Of a stretch of DNA of 47,780 nucleotides, positions 8,853-16,694 are shown in pieces (position 1 is the first letter of the stretch; the number at the start of each line of letters is the position of its first letter). Under the pieces are notes generated by a model. It worked only from the letters and a program-made list of their open reading frames with translations. It did not search any database and was not told the DNA's origin. Source of the DNA: Mongoliimonas terrestris (GTDB lineage Bacteria; Pseudomonadota; Alphaproteobacteria; Rhizobiales; Pleomorphomonadaceae); NCBI RefSeq assembly GCF_001927285.1, contig NZ_MSIG01000021.1, forward strand, positions 1 through 47,780, given 5' to 3'. Position numbers and translations under genes: made by a program.

Positions 8853-10349
8853 ATGGCATCGCAACCCACCTTCTCCTTCGCCAAGCCCGCCGTTCCGGAA
8901 ACCGGCGTGGCCGTCCTCTTCGTGGACGGGGACAACAGCTTCGGGCCGATCGGCCGGCAGATGCTCGAGACGTCCGGCGGCACGCTCGGCCGCGCCCTCA
9001 CGGCGGCGGCCTTCAAGGGCAAGGCGCAGTCCATGCTCGACGTGGTGGCGCCTGCCGGCCTTGCCGCCGACCGGGTGCTGGTGGTCGGCCTCGGCGGTCT
9101 CGACGCCTTCGACGCCGCCGCCGCCCTGAAGCTCGGCGGCGTCCTCATGGGCAAGGTCAAGGAGATGAAGGCCGCGGCCGTCACCGTGGTGCTGGAGCGC
9201 CCGGACGGTGCCGCCTTCGAACCGGCGCTCGCCGCCGAGATCGCCCTCGGCATGCGCCTCCGCTCCTACGACTGGGACAAGCACAAGACCAAGAAGAAGG
9301 ACGACCCGGCCCCCGCCGCCGCCGTCACCTTCGCCATCGAGGAGAGCGGCAAGGCCAAGAAGCTCTGGGCCGGCCTCTCCGAAGTGGCGGCGGGCGTGGA
9401 GCTTGCCCGCGACCTCGTCAACGAGGCGCCGAACATCCTCGGCCCGGTGGAGTTCGCCGACGCCGCCAAGGCCCTGGAGGCCCAGGGGCTCGAGGTGGAG
9501 ATCCTCACCGACAAGGACATGAAGAAGCTCGGCATGGGCGCTCTCCTCGGCGTCGCCCAGGGCTCCGAGCGGCCGGCGCGCCTCGCCATCATGAAGTGGA
9601 ACGGCGGCAAGGCGAAGGACAAGCCGCTCGTCTTCGTCGGCAAGGGCGTGGTGTTCGACACCGGCGGCATCTCCATCAAGCCGGCGTCCGGCATGGAGGA
9701 CATGAAGGGCGACATGGGCGGCGCCGCCGCCGTCATCGGCCTGATGCGCGCCCTCGGCGGCCGCAAGGCGGCGGTCAACGCCATCGGCATCCTCGGCCTC
9801 GTGGAGAACATGCCGGACGGCGCCGCCCAGCGGCCCGGCGACATCGTCACCTCCATGTCCGGCCAGACCATCGAGATCATCAACACCGACGCGGAAGGCC
9901 GCCTCGTCCTCGCCGATGCGCTCTGGTACGCCCAGGAGCGGTTCAAGCCGGTCTTCATGATCGACCTCGCCACCCTCACCGGCGCCTGCATGGTCGCCCT
10001 CGGCACCCAGCACGCGGGCCTCTTCTCCAACGACGACGCCTTGTCGGAGAAGCTCGCCAGCGCCGGCCTCGCCTCCGGCGAGAAGGTCTGGCGCCTGCCG
10101 CTCGGCCCCGAGTACGACAAGATGATCGACAGCCGCTTCGCCGACATGAAGAACACCGGCGGCCGCTACGGCGGGGCCATCACCGCCGCCCAGTTCCTGA
10201 AGCGCTTCGTCAACGACACCCCCTGGGCCCACCTCGACGTCGCCGGCACCGCCATGGCCTCCGCCGACACCGAGATCAACCGCTCCTGGGGCTCCGGCTT
10301 CGGCGTCCGCCTCCTCGACCGCCTCGTCCGCGACCACTACGAGGGCTGA
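8853..10349 (+). CDS. pepA: Leucyl aminopeptidase (M17 family) PepA
   Basis: The 498-aa cytosolic hexameric aminopeptidase removes N-terminal residues from peptides with two metal ions. The C-terminal M17 catalytic domain carries the metal and active-site motifs VGKGVVFDTGGISIKPA (about residues 264-280), then MKGDMGGAA, and the family signature NTDAEGRL. The N-terminal half is the macrodomain-like region, which in E. coli PepA also supports DNA binding. The length matches the family. The ATG at 8853 has only a weak upstream purine stretch. The gene is followed by a 55-aa membrane ORF and holC; pepA-holC pairing is widely conserved in proteobacteria. Confidence 0.97.
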   Translation: MASQPTFSFAKPAVPETGVAVLFVDGDNSFGPIGRQMLETSGGTLGRALTAAAFKGKAQSMLDVVAPAGLAADRVLVVGLGGLDAFDAAAALKLGGVLMGKVKEMKAAAVTVVLERPDGAAFEPALAAEIALGMRLRSYDWDKHKTKKKDDPAPAAAVTFAIEESGKAKKLWAGLSEVAAGVELARDLVNEAPNILGPVEFADAAKALEAQGLEVEILTDKDMKKLGMGALLGVAQGSERPARLAIMKWNGGKAKDKPLVFVGKGVVFDTGGISIKPASGMEDMKGDMGGAAAVIGLMRALGGRKAAVNAIGILGLVENMPDGAAQRPGDIVTSMSGQTIEIINTDAEGRLVLADALWYAQERFKPVFMIDLATLTGACMVALGTQHAGLFSNDDALSEKLASAGLASGEKVWRLPLGPEYDKMIDSRFADMKNTGGRYGGAITAAQFLKRFVNDTPWAHLDVAGTAMASADTEINRSWGSGFGVRLLDRLVRDHYEG

Positions 10350-10398
10350 GGGCAGACATCGAGGGGCTCTGCCTCGTCCTCCTCTGCAACCGCCAAAT

Positions 10399-10446
10399 CC
10401 CTCCCCCTTGCGGGGAGGGTCCGGCCGAAGGCCGGGGGAGGGGTCC
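10399..10446. repeat. Double-hairpin palindromic repeat downstream of pepA
   Basis: Two adjacent inverted repeats are visible: CCCTCCCC-CTTGC-GGGGAGGG (10399-10419) and CCGGCC-GAA-GGCCGG (10421-10435), followed by GGGAGGGG, which can also pair with the first arm. There is no T-tract, so it is not a canonical terminator. G/C-rich paired hairpins of this kind occur as dispersed REP-like elements in many alphaproteobacteria. It could also protect the 3' end of pepA mRNA. Confidence 0.7.
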
Positions 10447-10577
10447 ACACCACCATCCCACCACCGCCCGACGAACACATACAAATATCCGAAAATTTAA
10501 CGCACCTCTGGCTCAATCCGGCGGACAGCGGCGGGGCAGGGCAGGCCTCGTCGTCATGGCAAGCGGGGGCTGCCGGC

Positions 10578-10745
10578 ATGCGTCTCGTCCTGAAGATCCT
10601 CTTCATCGCGGTGGTGAGCTGGTTCATCGCCATCACCCTCGGCCGCGCCTTCACCGGCCGCCCGCCGACCCTCCTCTCCGCCGTCACCGGCGCCATCGCG
10701 GTCGCGGCCGTCATCGTCTTCCTGGACAGCCAGTTCGGGTGGTAG
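10578..10745 (+). CDS. 55-aa two-helix membrane protein of unknown function
   Basis: A short ATG frame encodes 55 residues: a basic start (MRLVLK), a first hydrophobic segment (ILFIAVVSWFIAITLG), a short polar loop (RAFTGRPPT), a second hydrophobic segment (LLSAVTGAIAVAAVIVFL) and the tail DSQFGW. Hairpin-like two-TM topology with the positive charges at the N-terminus and loop is typical of small inner-membrane proteins. It ends 10 bp before holC, in the same direction, which favours a real co-transcribed gene. An AGCGGGGG stretch about 8 bp upstream is a weak ribosome site. I do not recognise a family, and function is unknown. Confidence 0.6.
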   Translation: MRLVLKILFIAVVSWFIAITLGRAFTGRPPTLLSAVTGAIAVAAVIVFLDSQFGW

Positions 10746-10755
10746 AACGCCCGCC

Positions 10756-11208
10756 ATGACCGAGGTCCTCTTCTATCACCTGGACAGCCGCCCCCTGGAG
10801 GCGGTGCTGCCGCCGCTGCTCCAGAAGACCCTGGAGCGCGGCTGGACCGCCGTGGTGCAGGCGGGGTCCGCCGAGCGGGTCGAGGCGCTCGACACCCACC
10901 TGTGGACCTTCGCCGACGAGAGCTTCCTGCCGCACGGCACCGGGGCCGACGGCTACGCTCCCGAGCACCCGATCTTCCTCACCACCGACGACGCCAACCC
11001 GAACGGCGCCGCCGTCCGTTTCCTCGTCGACCGGGCGCCGCCGCCCACCGACGCGAGCGTCTATGAACGTCTCGTGCTCGTCTTCGACGGCAACGATCCG
11101 GACGCGCTCGCCGAGGCGCGCGTGGCGTGGAAGGCGCTGAAGGAAGCGGGCCATGCTGTCACATACTGGCAGCAGACGGCTCGTGGCGGCTGGGAGCGCA
11201 AGGCCTGA
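10756..11208 (+). CDS. holC: DNA polymerase III subunit chi (HolC)
   Basis: The 150-aa chi subunit links the clamp loader to single-strand binding protein during replication. Family features are the N-terminal TEVLFYHL start, LLQKTLERGWTAVVQAG, LDTHLWTFADESFLPHG (ending in the typical FLPHG), PIFLTT, and the C-terminal aromatic YWQQTARGGWERKA. Length and order match the family throughout. It sits directly downstream of pepA, as in most alpha- and gammaproteobacteria. Confidence 0.95.
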   Translation: MTEVLFYHLDSRPLEAVLPPLLQKTLERGWTAVVQAGSAERVEALDTHLWTFADESFLPHGTGADGYAPEHPIFLTTDDANPNGAAVRFLVDRAPPPTDASVYERLVLVFDGNDPDALAEARVAWKALKEAGHAVTYWQQTARGGWERKA

Positions 11209-11262
11209 GACAACAGGAGCGCGACAAGGGGCTACAAGCACGCGACAAGGGAGGCTACATCC

Positions 11263-11664
11263 ATGCCCCAGACCATACAGAAGGGCTACAAAGCACTACT
11301 GTCGGAGGCTGAATCGGCCATCGACCGGCTGACGCCCGAAGAGGCGATCGCCCTTCACGGGCGGGACGACGTGGTCTTCGTCGACGTGCGGGATATCCGC
11401 GAACTCGAACGAGACGGGCGGATTCCGGGCGCCGTCCACGCGCCCCGGGGCATGCTGGAATTCTGGGTCGATCCGGAATCTCCCTATCATCGCAAGGTCT
11501 TCGCCGAAGACAAACGGTTCGTGCTGTTCTGCGCAGCCGGCTGGCGCTCGGCGCTCGCGACCAAGACCCTGCAGGACATGGGCCTCAAGCCCGTCGCCGA
11601 TGTGATCGGCGGCTTCGGTGCCTGGCGCGACGCCCACGGCCCTGTCGATCCGCCCAAGGAGTGA
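11263..11664 (+). CDS. Single-domain rhodanese-like protein
   Basis: This is a 133-aa cytoplasmic sulfurtransferase-type protein made of one rhodanese domain. It has the structural motif VVFVDVRDIRELERDGRIPG (about residues 37-56) and the active-site loop FCAAGWRSA with the nucleophilic cysteine at about residue 90; WRS after the cysteine loop is common in this subgroup. No signal peptide is present. It lies 54 bp after holC and 7 bp before a GST gene, suggesting a two-gene thiol-related unit. The sulfur donor, acceptor and physiological role cannot be told from sequence. Confidence 0.88.
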   Translation: MPQTIQKGYKALLSEAESAIDRLTPEEAIALHGRDDVVFVDVRDIRELERDGRIPGAVHAPRGMLEFWVDPESPYHRKVFAEDKRFVLFCAAGWRSALATKTLQDMGLKPVADVIGGFGAWRDAHGPVDPPKE

Positions 11665-11671
11665 TGTCTTC

Positions 11672-12319
11672 ATGAAGATCGTGATCGCAAACAAGAACTA
11701 TTCCACCTGGTCGCTCCGCGCCTGGCTCGTCCTGGAAGCGAGCGGACTGCCCTACGAGGAAGTCCTCATCGATCTCGATGCGCCGGATACCGCCGACAGG
11801 ATCGCCGAATACTCGTCGGCCGGGCGCGTCCCGGTGCTGATCGACGGTGACCTGACGATCTGGGACTCGCTCGCCATCGCCGAATACCTTGCCGAAAAGG
11901 CGCCCGCCGCCGGCCTCTGGCCGTCTGATCCGAGCGCCCGGGCGGTCGCCCGCGCCATCACGGCGGAAATGCACGCCGGCTTCCAGGGCCTGCGCTCCCA
12001 CTACCCCATGAACATCCGCCGCGCCCCCGCCGAGCGCGAGCCAACCCCTTCTGCCGCAAAGGATATTTCCCGCGTGCGGGAAATCTGGCGCACCACCCGC
12101 GCCCGCTTCGGCGGCACCGGCGACTTCCTCTTCGGCCCCTTCACCATAGCGGATGCCTTCTACGCCCCCGTGGTCAGCCGATTCGAAACCTACCGAATCC
12201 CGGTCGGCGAAATGGAAAGCGCCTATATGGACGCCGTCATGGCCTATCCCCCGATGAAGGCCTGGGCCGACGCCGGCCGCGCCGAGACCTGGGTGGTGCC
12301 CTCCGACGAAGTCGACTGA
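11672..12319 (+). CDS. Glutathione S-transferase family protein
   Basis: The 215-aa protein has a GST fold: an N-terminal thioredoxin-like domain (MKIVIANKNYSTWSLRAWLV) with Ser/Thr at the usual catalytic position, the cis-proline GRVPVLIDG and the glutathione-contact WDSLAIAEYLAEK. A helical C-terminal domain with GDFLFGPFTIADAFYAP follows, matching the conserved N-capping/hydrophobic staple region. The start at 11672 has an AAGGAG ribosome site overlapping the rhodanese stop, so the two are probably co-translated. The subgroup resembles GSTs acting on maleylacetoacetate-like or unknown substrates; the substrate is not determinable. Confidence 0.9.
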   Translation: MKIVIANKNYSTWSLRAWLVLEASGLPYEEVLIDLDAPDTADRIAEYSSAGRVPVLIDGDLTIWDSLAIAEYLAEKAPAAGLWPSDPSARAVARAITAEMHAGFQGLRSHYPMNIRRAPAEREPTPSAAKDISRVREIWRTTRARFGGTGDFLFGPFTIADAFYAPVVSRFETYRIPVGEMESAYMDAVMAYPPMKAWADAGRAETWVVPSDEVD

Positions 12320-12375
12320 TCCGCCGCGATCCATCCGATTCCCGTTCCGCGTCAAGGGGATGGCCCGTTCCGCCG

Positions 12376-12702
12376 TCAGCGCTTCCGGATGCCCTTGCAG
12401 TAACTCGGCCGGTTCGATCCATCGCCAACCCCCGGCAGTGTTCTGCACCTGTCGAAGATCGTCGAGGGGCGGGAGCGCTCGATCGGGACGGTCTCCGGAC
12501 TTTCCACGCCGCTTTCGGGAATCGGTAGAGAATTAAGCGGTCTGGCGTCGCTTGGACGGTAAACCGGAACGTCCGCGCCCGAAGGCGGCGTGCGCAGTGG
12601 CAAAGTATCCGCAACAGCCGGACCCTCGGGGAACATACCAATGCACAGCACTGCCGCCAGCAGGCGAACCCTCTGGTGACGGGCTTTATATTCAGAGGTC
12701 AT
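12376..12702 (-). CDS. Small secreted protein, unknown function
   Basis: The frame encodes about 108 aa from the ATG at 12702, chosen for the AAAGG about 9 bp upstream. An ATG at 12720, inside a longer frame reaching 12756, is an alternative. A Sec-type signal peptide is visible: KARHQRVR, then LLAAVLCIGMFP and PAVADT, with likely cleavage after PAVA. The mature part is Pro/Ser/Arg-rich without clear secondary structure, and ends with two cysteines (FDRCRTLPG.., PSYCKG) that could form a disulfide in the periplasm. It is convergent with the GST gene and divergent from the methyltransferase gene. I do not recognise it. Composition is less GC-rich upstream than in neighbouring genes. Confidence 0.55.
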   Translation of the reverse strand: MTSEYKARHQRVRLLAAVLCIGMFPEGPAVADTLPLRTPPSGADVPVYRPSDARPLNSLPIPESGVESPETVPIERSRPSTIFDRCRTLPGVGDGSNRPSYCKGIRKR

Positions 12703-12980
12703 ATAAAACCAACCTTTCATGATTGAGCCGGATAACGGAAGTCGGCGTGATTTCATCGGGTTTGACTATCAGTCCAGTGGCGAATTCTATTAGTGATTCT
12801 TCCAGTTCAGCCTTGCATTGACAGAGAATTTGCGGGAAAGATGCGACATATTCGACGGCATGGCGCGAACCTCACCGTTCTCACCAGCTGGCGAAACAAC
12901 AAGAGAGACCTGGGCATCGTATCCAGGTCCTGGAAGGGAACGCCGATACCGGTCAAAGCGATCGGGGCGGAGGTCAACAC
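12703..12980. promoter_or_regulatory. AT-richer divergent promoter region
   Basis: This 278-bp region between the divergent secreted-protein and methyltransferase genes is clearly less GC-rich than its surroundings, notably 12765-12850. A TTGACA hexamer at about 12817 is followed by ATGCGA at 17 bp or TATTCG at 22 bp, so only the -35 part is convincing. A 63-codon GTG frame (12793-12984) overlaps the methyltransferase start by ATGA but has no ribosome site and is not called. Confidence 0.35.
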
Positions 12981-13724
12981 ATGAGTTCGGTGAACGCTCA
13001 GCGGCGAAATCTCGGGTCGCGTCTCCTGCGTCTCTTCGGCATCGTCGGACCTCTCTCGGTCTTTTCCGGGGCGAGAATCCAGGCGAACAGCCTCCAGGGC
13101 GGCGCTCTCAACACCGGCGCGCTCAACACGGGCGTCGTCGCACCGCGACTGGCGACAGGCCTCAAGGGCTTCGCTCCAGGGGAAACCTGCCGGGCCGAGA
13201 CGCTGTTCCGCCGCCAGATGCGCCAGCACGGTCAGGTCCGCCGGGTTCTGGAGATCGGACACCGCGGCCATTCCCACGGCGGCTGGCTTGAGGATGGCGC
13301 CCGGCACGACCAGCGCGACATCGTGGTGGACGGCATGGCCATCGACGTGGTCTCCACCCTCGGCGATATTCCGAACGGCAGCTACGACGCGGTCTTCTCG
13401 GTCGACACGGTCGAGTACGTCAAGTCTCCCTGGCGCGTCGCCGAAGAGATCCAACGCATCTTAAAGCCCGGCGGGCTGACGTTTCACACCACGGTCTTCA
13501 CCACACGCTATCAGCCGCGCCCGGAAGACTTCTTCCGGTTCACGCCGGACGGCCTCAAGTCTCTCTTCGAGGACATGGAGTGCCTGACCGCGGAGTTCGA
13601 CGCGACCGAGCGTCGCCGCGACGACCGCCGCCGCCCCAGTCGGGACGCCGGCGACATCTTCGGCGGCTCCCGCGAAGGCTGGCGGGTCCACTTCTGCGGC
13701 CGCAAGCCCGTCCTGCCGCGCTGA
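12981..13724 (+). CDS. SAM-dependent methyltransferase (type 11 fold), substrate unknown
   Basis: The 247-aa protein has a class I methyltransferase core: VLEIGHRGHSHGG (a degenerate motif I, with His-Arg-Gly-His in place of the usual glycine-rich CGxG), YDAVFSVDTVEYVKSPW (motif for post-II/IV), and LKPGGLTFHTTVF. The segment RPEDFFRFTPDGLKSLFED is typical of type 11 enzymes that act on glycan or lipid-linked substrates. The N-terminus carries an odd SLQGGALNTGALNTGV repeat. The start is fixed by GGAGG 7 bp upstream. It is followed by an intrinsic terminator at 13794, so it is probably a single-gene unit. Confidence 0.75.
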   Translation: MSSVNAQRRNLGSRLLRLFGIVGPLSVFSGARIQANSLQGGALNTGALNTGVVAPRLATGLKGFAPGETCRAETLFRRQMRQHGQVRRVLEIGHRGHSHGGWLEDGARHDQRDIVVDGMAIDVVSTLGDIPNGSYDAVFSVDTVEYVKSPWRVAEEIQRILKPGGLTFHTTVFTTRYQPRPEDFFRFTPDGLKSLFEDMECLTAEFDATERRRDDRRRPSRDAGDIFGGSREGWRVHFCGRKPVLPR

Positions 13725-13793
13725 AGCCCCAAGGCCCCGCGGGCGCGTCGGTGTTCAGGCGCGTCCTCGTGAGCCCCGAGTCCGGTCCTGATA

Positions 13794-13828
13794 CGGCCGC
13801 ACCCCGCTGCGGTCGACGCTTTTGCTTC
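13794..13828 (+). terminator. Rho-independent terminator after methyltransferase gene
   Basis: An 8-bp stem CGGCCGCA / TGCGGTCG (one G-U pair in RNA) with loop CCCCGC at 13794-13815 is followed by ACGCTTTTGCTTCTCTTT. It lies 70 bp after the methyltransferase stop. The rest of the 305-bp gap to the next gene (13829-14029) shows only the ribosome site of that gene. Confidence 0.6.
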
Positions 13829-14029
13829 TCTTTCCCCACCGAGATCAGCGCCTCTTGGCGTCCCCGGCCCACCGCCGGGCAACGCGCGGGCTCCCTTCGC
13901 CGACTCTGACCATTCGACCTCCCGTGTTTTGCTTTCCAGCCGCATGGCTGATACCTTCGTTCCGAACAGGACAGATGCGGACGGCGCTTGAGCCCCACAA
14001 AGGTTCGCGCAGCCCGCAGGAGACACACA

Positions 14030-15634
14030 GTGAACGACGCGGGCGAATCGAACGGCCGCGCAGAGTCCGCGATCCCGGGTGTCTCGGCTGGCGACCAGCC
14101 GAGCGGCCCCTCGGATGCCTTGTCCAAGCGGGCGGCGCGTCGGCGCCGCAAGCGCCGGAAGGCGTCCGCGACGGCCGAAGCGGATCGCAAGGACAGACCC
14201 TCTGCGCCTCAACAGCCGGAACGCGGACAGCGATCCGACGGGCCGAAGGCGGCTGCCGCCGATCCTGGCGCGGCCAAGGCCGCACACCGGCCGAAGCGCC
14301 GCAAACGCGCGGCAAGCGGATCGAAAAAACCCGATGCCGCCCTTCGCGGGTTGCGCCAGCACGCCCAGCCCGGCGAGCGCACCACCGACAGTCATGGCCG
14401 GGACCAGGACCGGCGGCGCTCCCAGCCTGGGCGCGACCGCCGCTCGGACGGCGACGCACGCCCGGACCGGCCCCCGACCGATCGGTTCGGCGCGGCCGAC
14501 CGGATGGCGGGTGCGGATCGGTCGTCGCCCCGTGGCGGCCCCGGTGAGCGATCCACGGTCCGCGTGCCGGACGAAGGCCGGGCCGAAGGGCGACGCGGGT
14601 CGCGCGGCTCCCCGGTCTATGCGGCTCTCGACCTTGGCACCAACAATTGCCGCCTCCTGATCGCGGAACCGCAGGAGCGCGGCTTCCGCGTGGTGGACGC
14701 CTTTTCCCGTATCGTGCGGCTCGGCGAAGGGATCGGCCGGTCGGGCCGCCTGTCCGACGCCGCCATGGACCGGGCGGTGGATGCTCTGGCTGTCTGCCGG
14801 GAAAAGATGGGCGATTTCAATGTCCGCCGCATGCGCCTGATCGCCACCGAAGCGTGCCGGGCGGCCGAGAACGGGCCGATCTTCCTGGAGCGGGTGCGCC
14901 AGGAGACCGGCCTGCGGCTGGAGATCGTCAACCGCGAGACCGAAGCCCGCCTTGCGGTTGCCGGATGCGCCACACTGGTCGACCCGCGGGCGGAAGGCGT
15001 GCTCCTCTTCGACATCGGCGGTGGATCGTCGGAACTCGTGTGGCTGGACCTTCGCCGGCGCGGCGACGCCAAAGGGTTCGCGCTGACGCGCTTCATCAAG
15101 GCCTGGGCCTCGCTACCGGTCGGCGTCGTCACGCTCTCCGAGCGCCACGGCGGTGTCACGGTGAACGGCGACGTGTTCGAGGAGATGGTCCGGGAGGTCG
15201 CGGACATGATCGACGCCTTCCCGGATGCGGCCGAGATCGTCCCCATGATCGCAGCCGGACGCGTGCACCTGCTCGGCACCTCCGGCACGGTGACCACGCT
15301 CGCCGGAATGCACCTCGGCCTGAAGCGCTACGATCGCCGGCGGGTCGACGGGGTATGGCTCTCGGCCACCGACATCGACCAGATGATCGGGCAGCTGATG
15401 ACCATGGAGTTCTCCGACCGGGTGGCCAACCCGTGCATCGGCGCGGACCGGGCCGACCTGGTGCTGGCCGGCTGCGCCATCCTGGAGGCGATTCGCCGGC
15501 GCTGGCCGTGCGAGCGGCTGCGCGTCGCCGATCGCGGTCTACGCGAAGGCATCCTGGTGGAACTCATGGCCCGCGACGGCGTCTGGCGCCGTCGGGCGCC
15601 TGCGGCAGTCACCGGCCTGCCTGCCAATCCCTGA
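14030..15634 (+). CDS. Ppx/GppA family phosphatase with long Arg-rich N-terminal extension
   Basis: The GTG at 14030 is chosen because AGGAG lies 7 bp upstream; the product is 534 aa. From about residue 195 a Ppx/GppA ASKHA domain begins: YAALDLGTNNCRLLIA (phosphate 1), RMRLIATEACRAA, VNRETEARLAVAG, FDIGGGSSELVWLDL (phosphate 2) and HLLGTSGTVTTLAG. These enzymes hydrolyse polyphosphate or pppGpp. The first 195 residues are low-complexity, rich in Arg, Ala, Pro and Gly with clusters such as KRAARRRRKRRK, and look intrinsically disordered; they could bind polyanions (inference). rlmE follows 19 bp downstream, a pairing common in this order. Confidence 0.88.
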   Translation: MNDAGESNGRAESAIPGVSAGDQPSGPSDALSKRAARRRRKRRKASATAEADRKDRPSAPQQPERGQRSDGPKAAAADPGAAKAAHRPKRRKRAASGSKKPDAALRGLRQHAQPGERTTDSHGRDQDRRRSQPGRDRRSDGDARPDRPPTDRFGAADRMAGADRSSPRGGPGERSTVRVPDEGRAEGRRGSRGSPVYAALDLGTNNCRLLIAEPQERGFRVVDAFSRIVRLGEGIGRSGRLSDAAMDRAVDALAVCREKMGDFNVRRMRLIATEACRAAENGPIFLERVRQETGLRLEIVNRETEARLAVAGCATLVDPRAEGVLLFDIGGGSSELVWLDLRRRGDAKGFALTRFIKAWASLPVGVVTLSERHGGVTVNGDVFEEMVREVADMIDAFPDAAEIVPMIAAGRVHLLGTSGTVTTLAGMHLGLKRYDRRRVDGVWLSATDIDQMIGQLMTMEFSDRVANPCIGADRADLVLAGCAILEAIRRRWPCERLRVADRGLREGILVELMARDGVWRRRAPAAVTGLPANP

Positions 15635-15653
15635 TCAGAAGACGAGAACGCCC

Positions 15654-16514
15654 GTGGCGGACAAGACCAAGACGACCGGCAGCAAGGGCTCCGGGACCCC
15701 TCCGTCCGGAGCGAAGCCGTCTGGGGCGAAGGCCGCCGGGGCGAAACCTGCGGGAGCAAAGACCGCGGGCGGCAAGGCCGAAAAGCCCGAGAAGGCCGGC
15801 AAGGGCCGCGCCGAATCCGGCGGCCTCAAGGTGCGGGTGAAGAGCGCCCGGGGCCGGACCGCCTCGTCCACCCGCTGGCTGGAGCGCCAGCTCAACGACC
15901 CCTACGTGGTGAAGGCCCGCAAGGAGGGCTGGCGCTCGCGCGCGGCCTTCAAGCTGATCGAGATCGACGAGAAATACGGCCTCATCAAGCGTGGGATGCG
16001 GGTGGTGGATCTTGGCGCCGCGCCGGGCGGCTGGTGTCAGGTGGCGGCGAAGAAGACCGGTTCGACGCCGACCAATCCGCTCGTCGTCGGGATCGACTAT
16101 CTGGAGGTCGACAGCATCCCGGGCGTGGTCCTCCTCACCAAGGATTTCCTCGACGACGACGCGCCGGACCAACTGATGGCGGCCCTTGGCGGGCACGCGC
16201 CGGATCTGGTCCTTTCCGACATGGCGGCGCCGACCACCGGCCACCACAAGACGGACCATCTGCGCACCACCCACCTTTGCGAGGTGGCGGCCGCCTTCGC
16301 CGTGGATGTGCTGAAGCCGGGCGGCGCCTTCCTGGCAAAGGTGTTTCGCGGCGGGACCGAGACCGACCTGTTGACCATGCTGAAGCAGAATTTCGCGGTG
16401 GTCAGCCACATCAAGCCGCCGGCCAGCCGGCAGGAAAGCGTGGAGATGTATGTCTGTGCGCGTGGCTTCAAGGGGCGGGCGGCCACCGGCGACATTGCAA
16501 CGGACGACGCCTGA
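15654..16514 (+). CDS. rlmE: 23S rRNA (uridine2552-2'-O)-methyltransferase RlmE (FtsJ/RrmJ)
   Basis: The 286-aa enzyme methylates the ribose of U2552 in the A-loop of 23S rRNA, aiding 50S maturation. The FtsJ core includes RWLERQLNDPYV, KEGWRSRAAFKLIEIDEKY, the SAM-binding VVDLGAAPGGWCQVA, LVLSDMAAPTTGHHKTDH (catalytic Asp) and GGAFLAKVF (catalytic Lys); the K-D-K-E type tetrad appears intact. About 60 N-terminal residues form a Lys/Ala/Gly-rich extension with repeated GAK units, beyond the roughly 210-aa E. coli form. The start is a GTG at 15654 shortly after the phosphatase gene, with which it is likely co-transcribed. Confidence 0.95.
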   Translation: MADKTKTTGSKGSGTPPSGAKPSGAKAAGAKPAGAKTAGGKAEKPEKAGKGRAESGGLKVRVKSARGRTASSTRWLERQLNDPYVVKARKEGWRSRAAFKLIEIDEKYGLIKRGMRVVDLGAAPGGWCQVAAKKTGSTPTNPLVVGIDYLEVDSIPGVVLLTKDFLDDDAPDQLMAALGGHAPDLVLSDMAAPTTGHHKTDHLRTTHLCEVAAAFAVDVLKPGGAFLAKVFRGGTETDLLTMLKQNFAVVSHIKPPASRQESVEMYVCARGFKGRAATGDIATDDA

Positions 16515-16660
16515 CCGGCAAGGCCGGGAAGGGACGGGGAGAGCGCAGGCCGCTGTCGTGGACCGTACCCGTTCACCCTGCGGCCGAGCGTCGATATGGC
16601 CACTTAAGAGACATGCCTATGTGTTAATCGGAAATGTCGATAATACATAAATCGATTAAG

Positions 16661-16694
16661 AAAAAACAAAAGAGCGGAGCCGAAGCCCCGCTCT
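16661..16694 (-). terminator. Minus-strand Rho-independent terminator with UUCG tetraloop
   Basis: On the minus strand, AGAGCGGGGC-TTCG-GCTCCGCTCT forms a 10-bp stem (one G-U pair) capped by a UUCG tetraloop, followed by TTTTGTTTTTTC. This is a textbook intrinsic terminator. The plus strand has an A-C mismatch in the stem and no T-tract, so it works for minus-strand transcription. The nearest upstream minus-strand gene starts at 17900 and ends at 17292, 600 bp away, so an unannotated minus transcript is implied. Confidence 0.8.

Noticed and set aside
8541..10484. Large N-terminal extension of LptF running antisense through pepA
   Set aside because: LptF has a normal family-length protein starting at 8540; the extension is only an open frame opposite pepA with Gly/His/Arg-rich composition.
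12793..12984. 63-codon GTG frame upstream of the methyltransferase, overlapping its start by ATGA
   Set aside because: The ATGA overlap looks like coupling, but there is no ribosome site, it sits on the probable promoter, and the sequence lacks protein-like composition. The methyltransferase has its own strong GGAGG.
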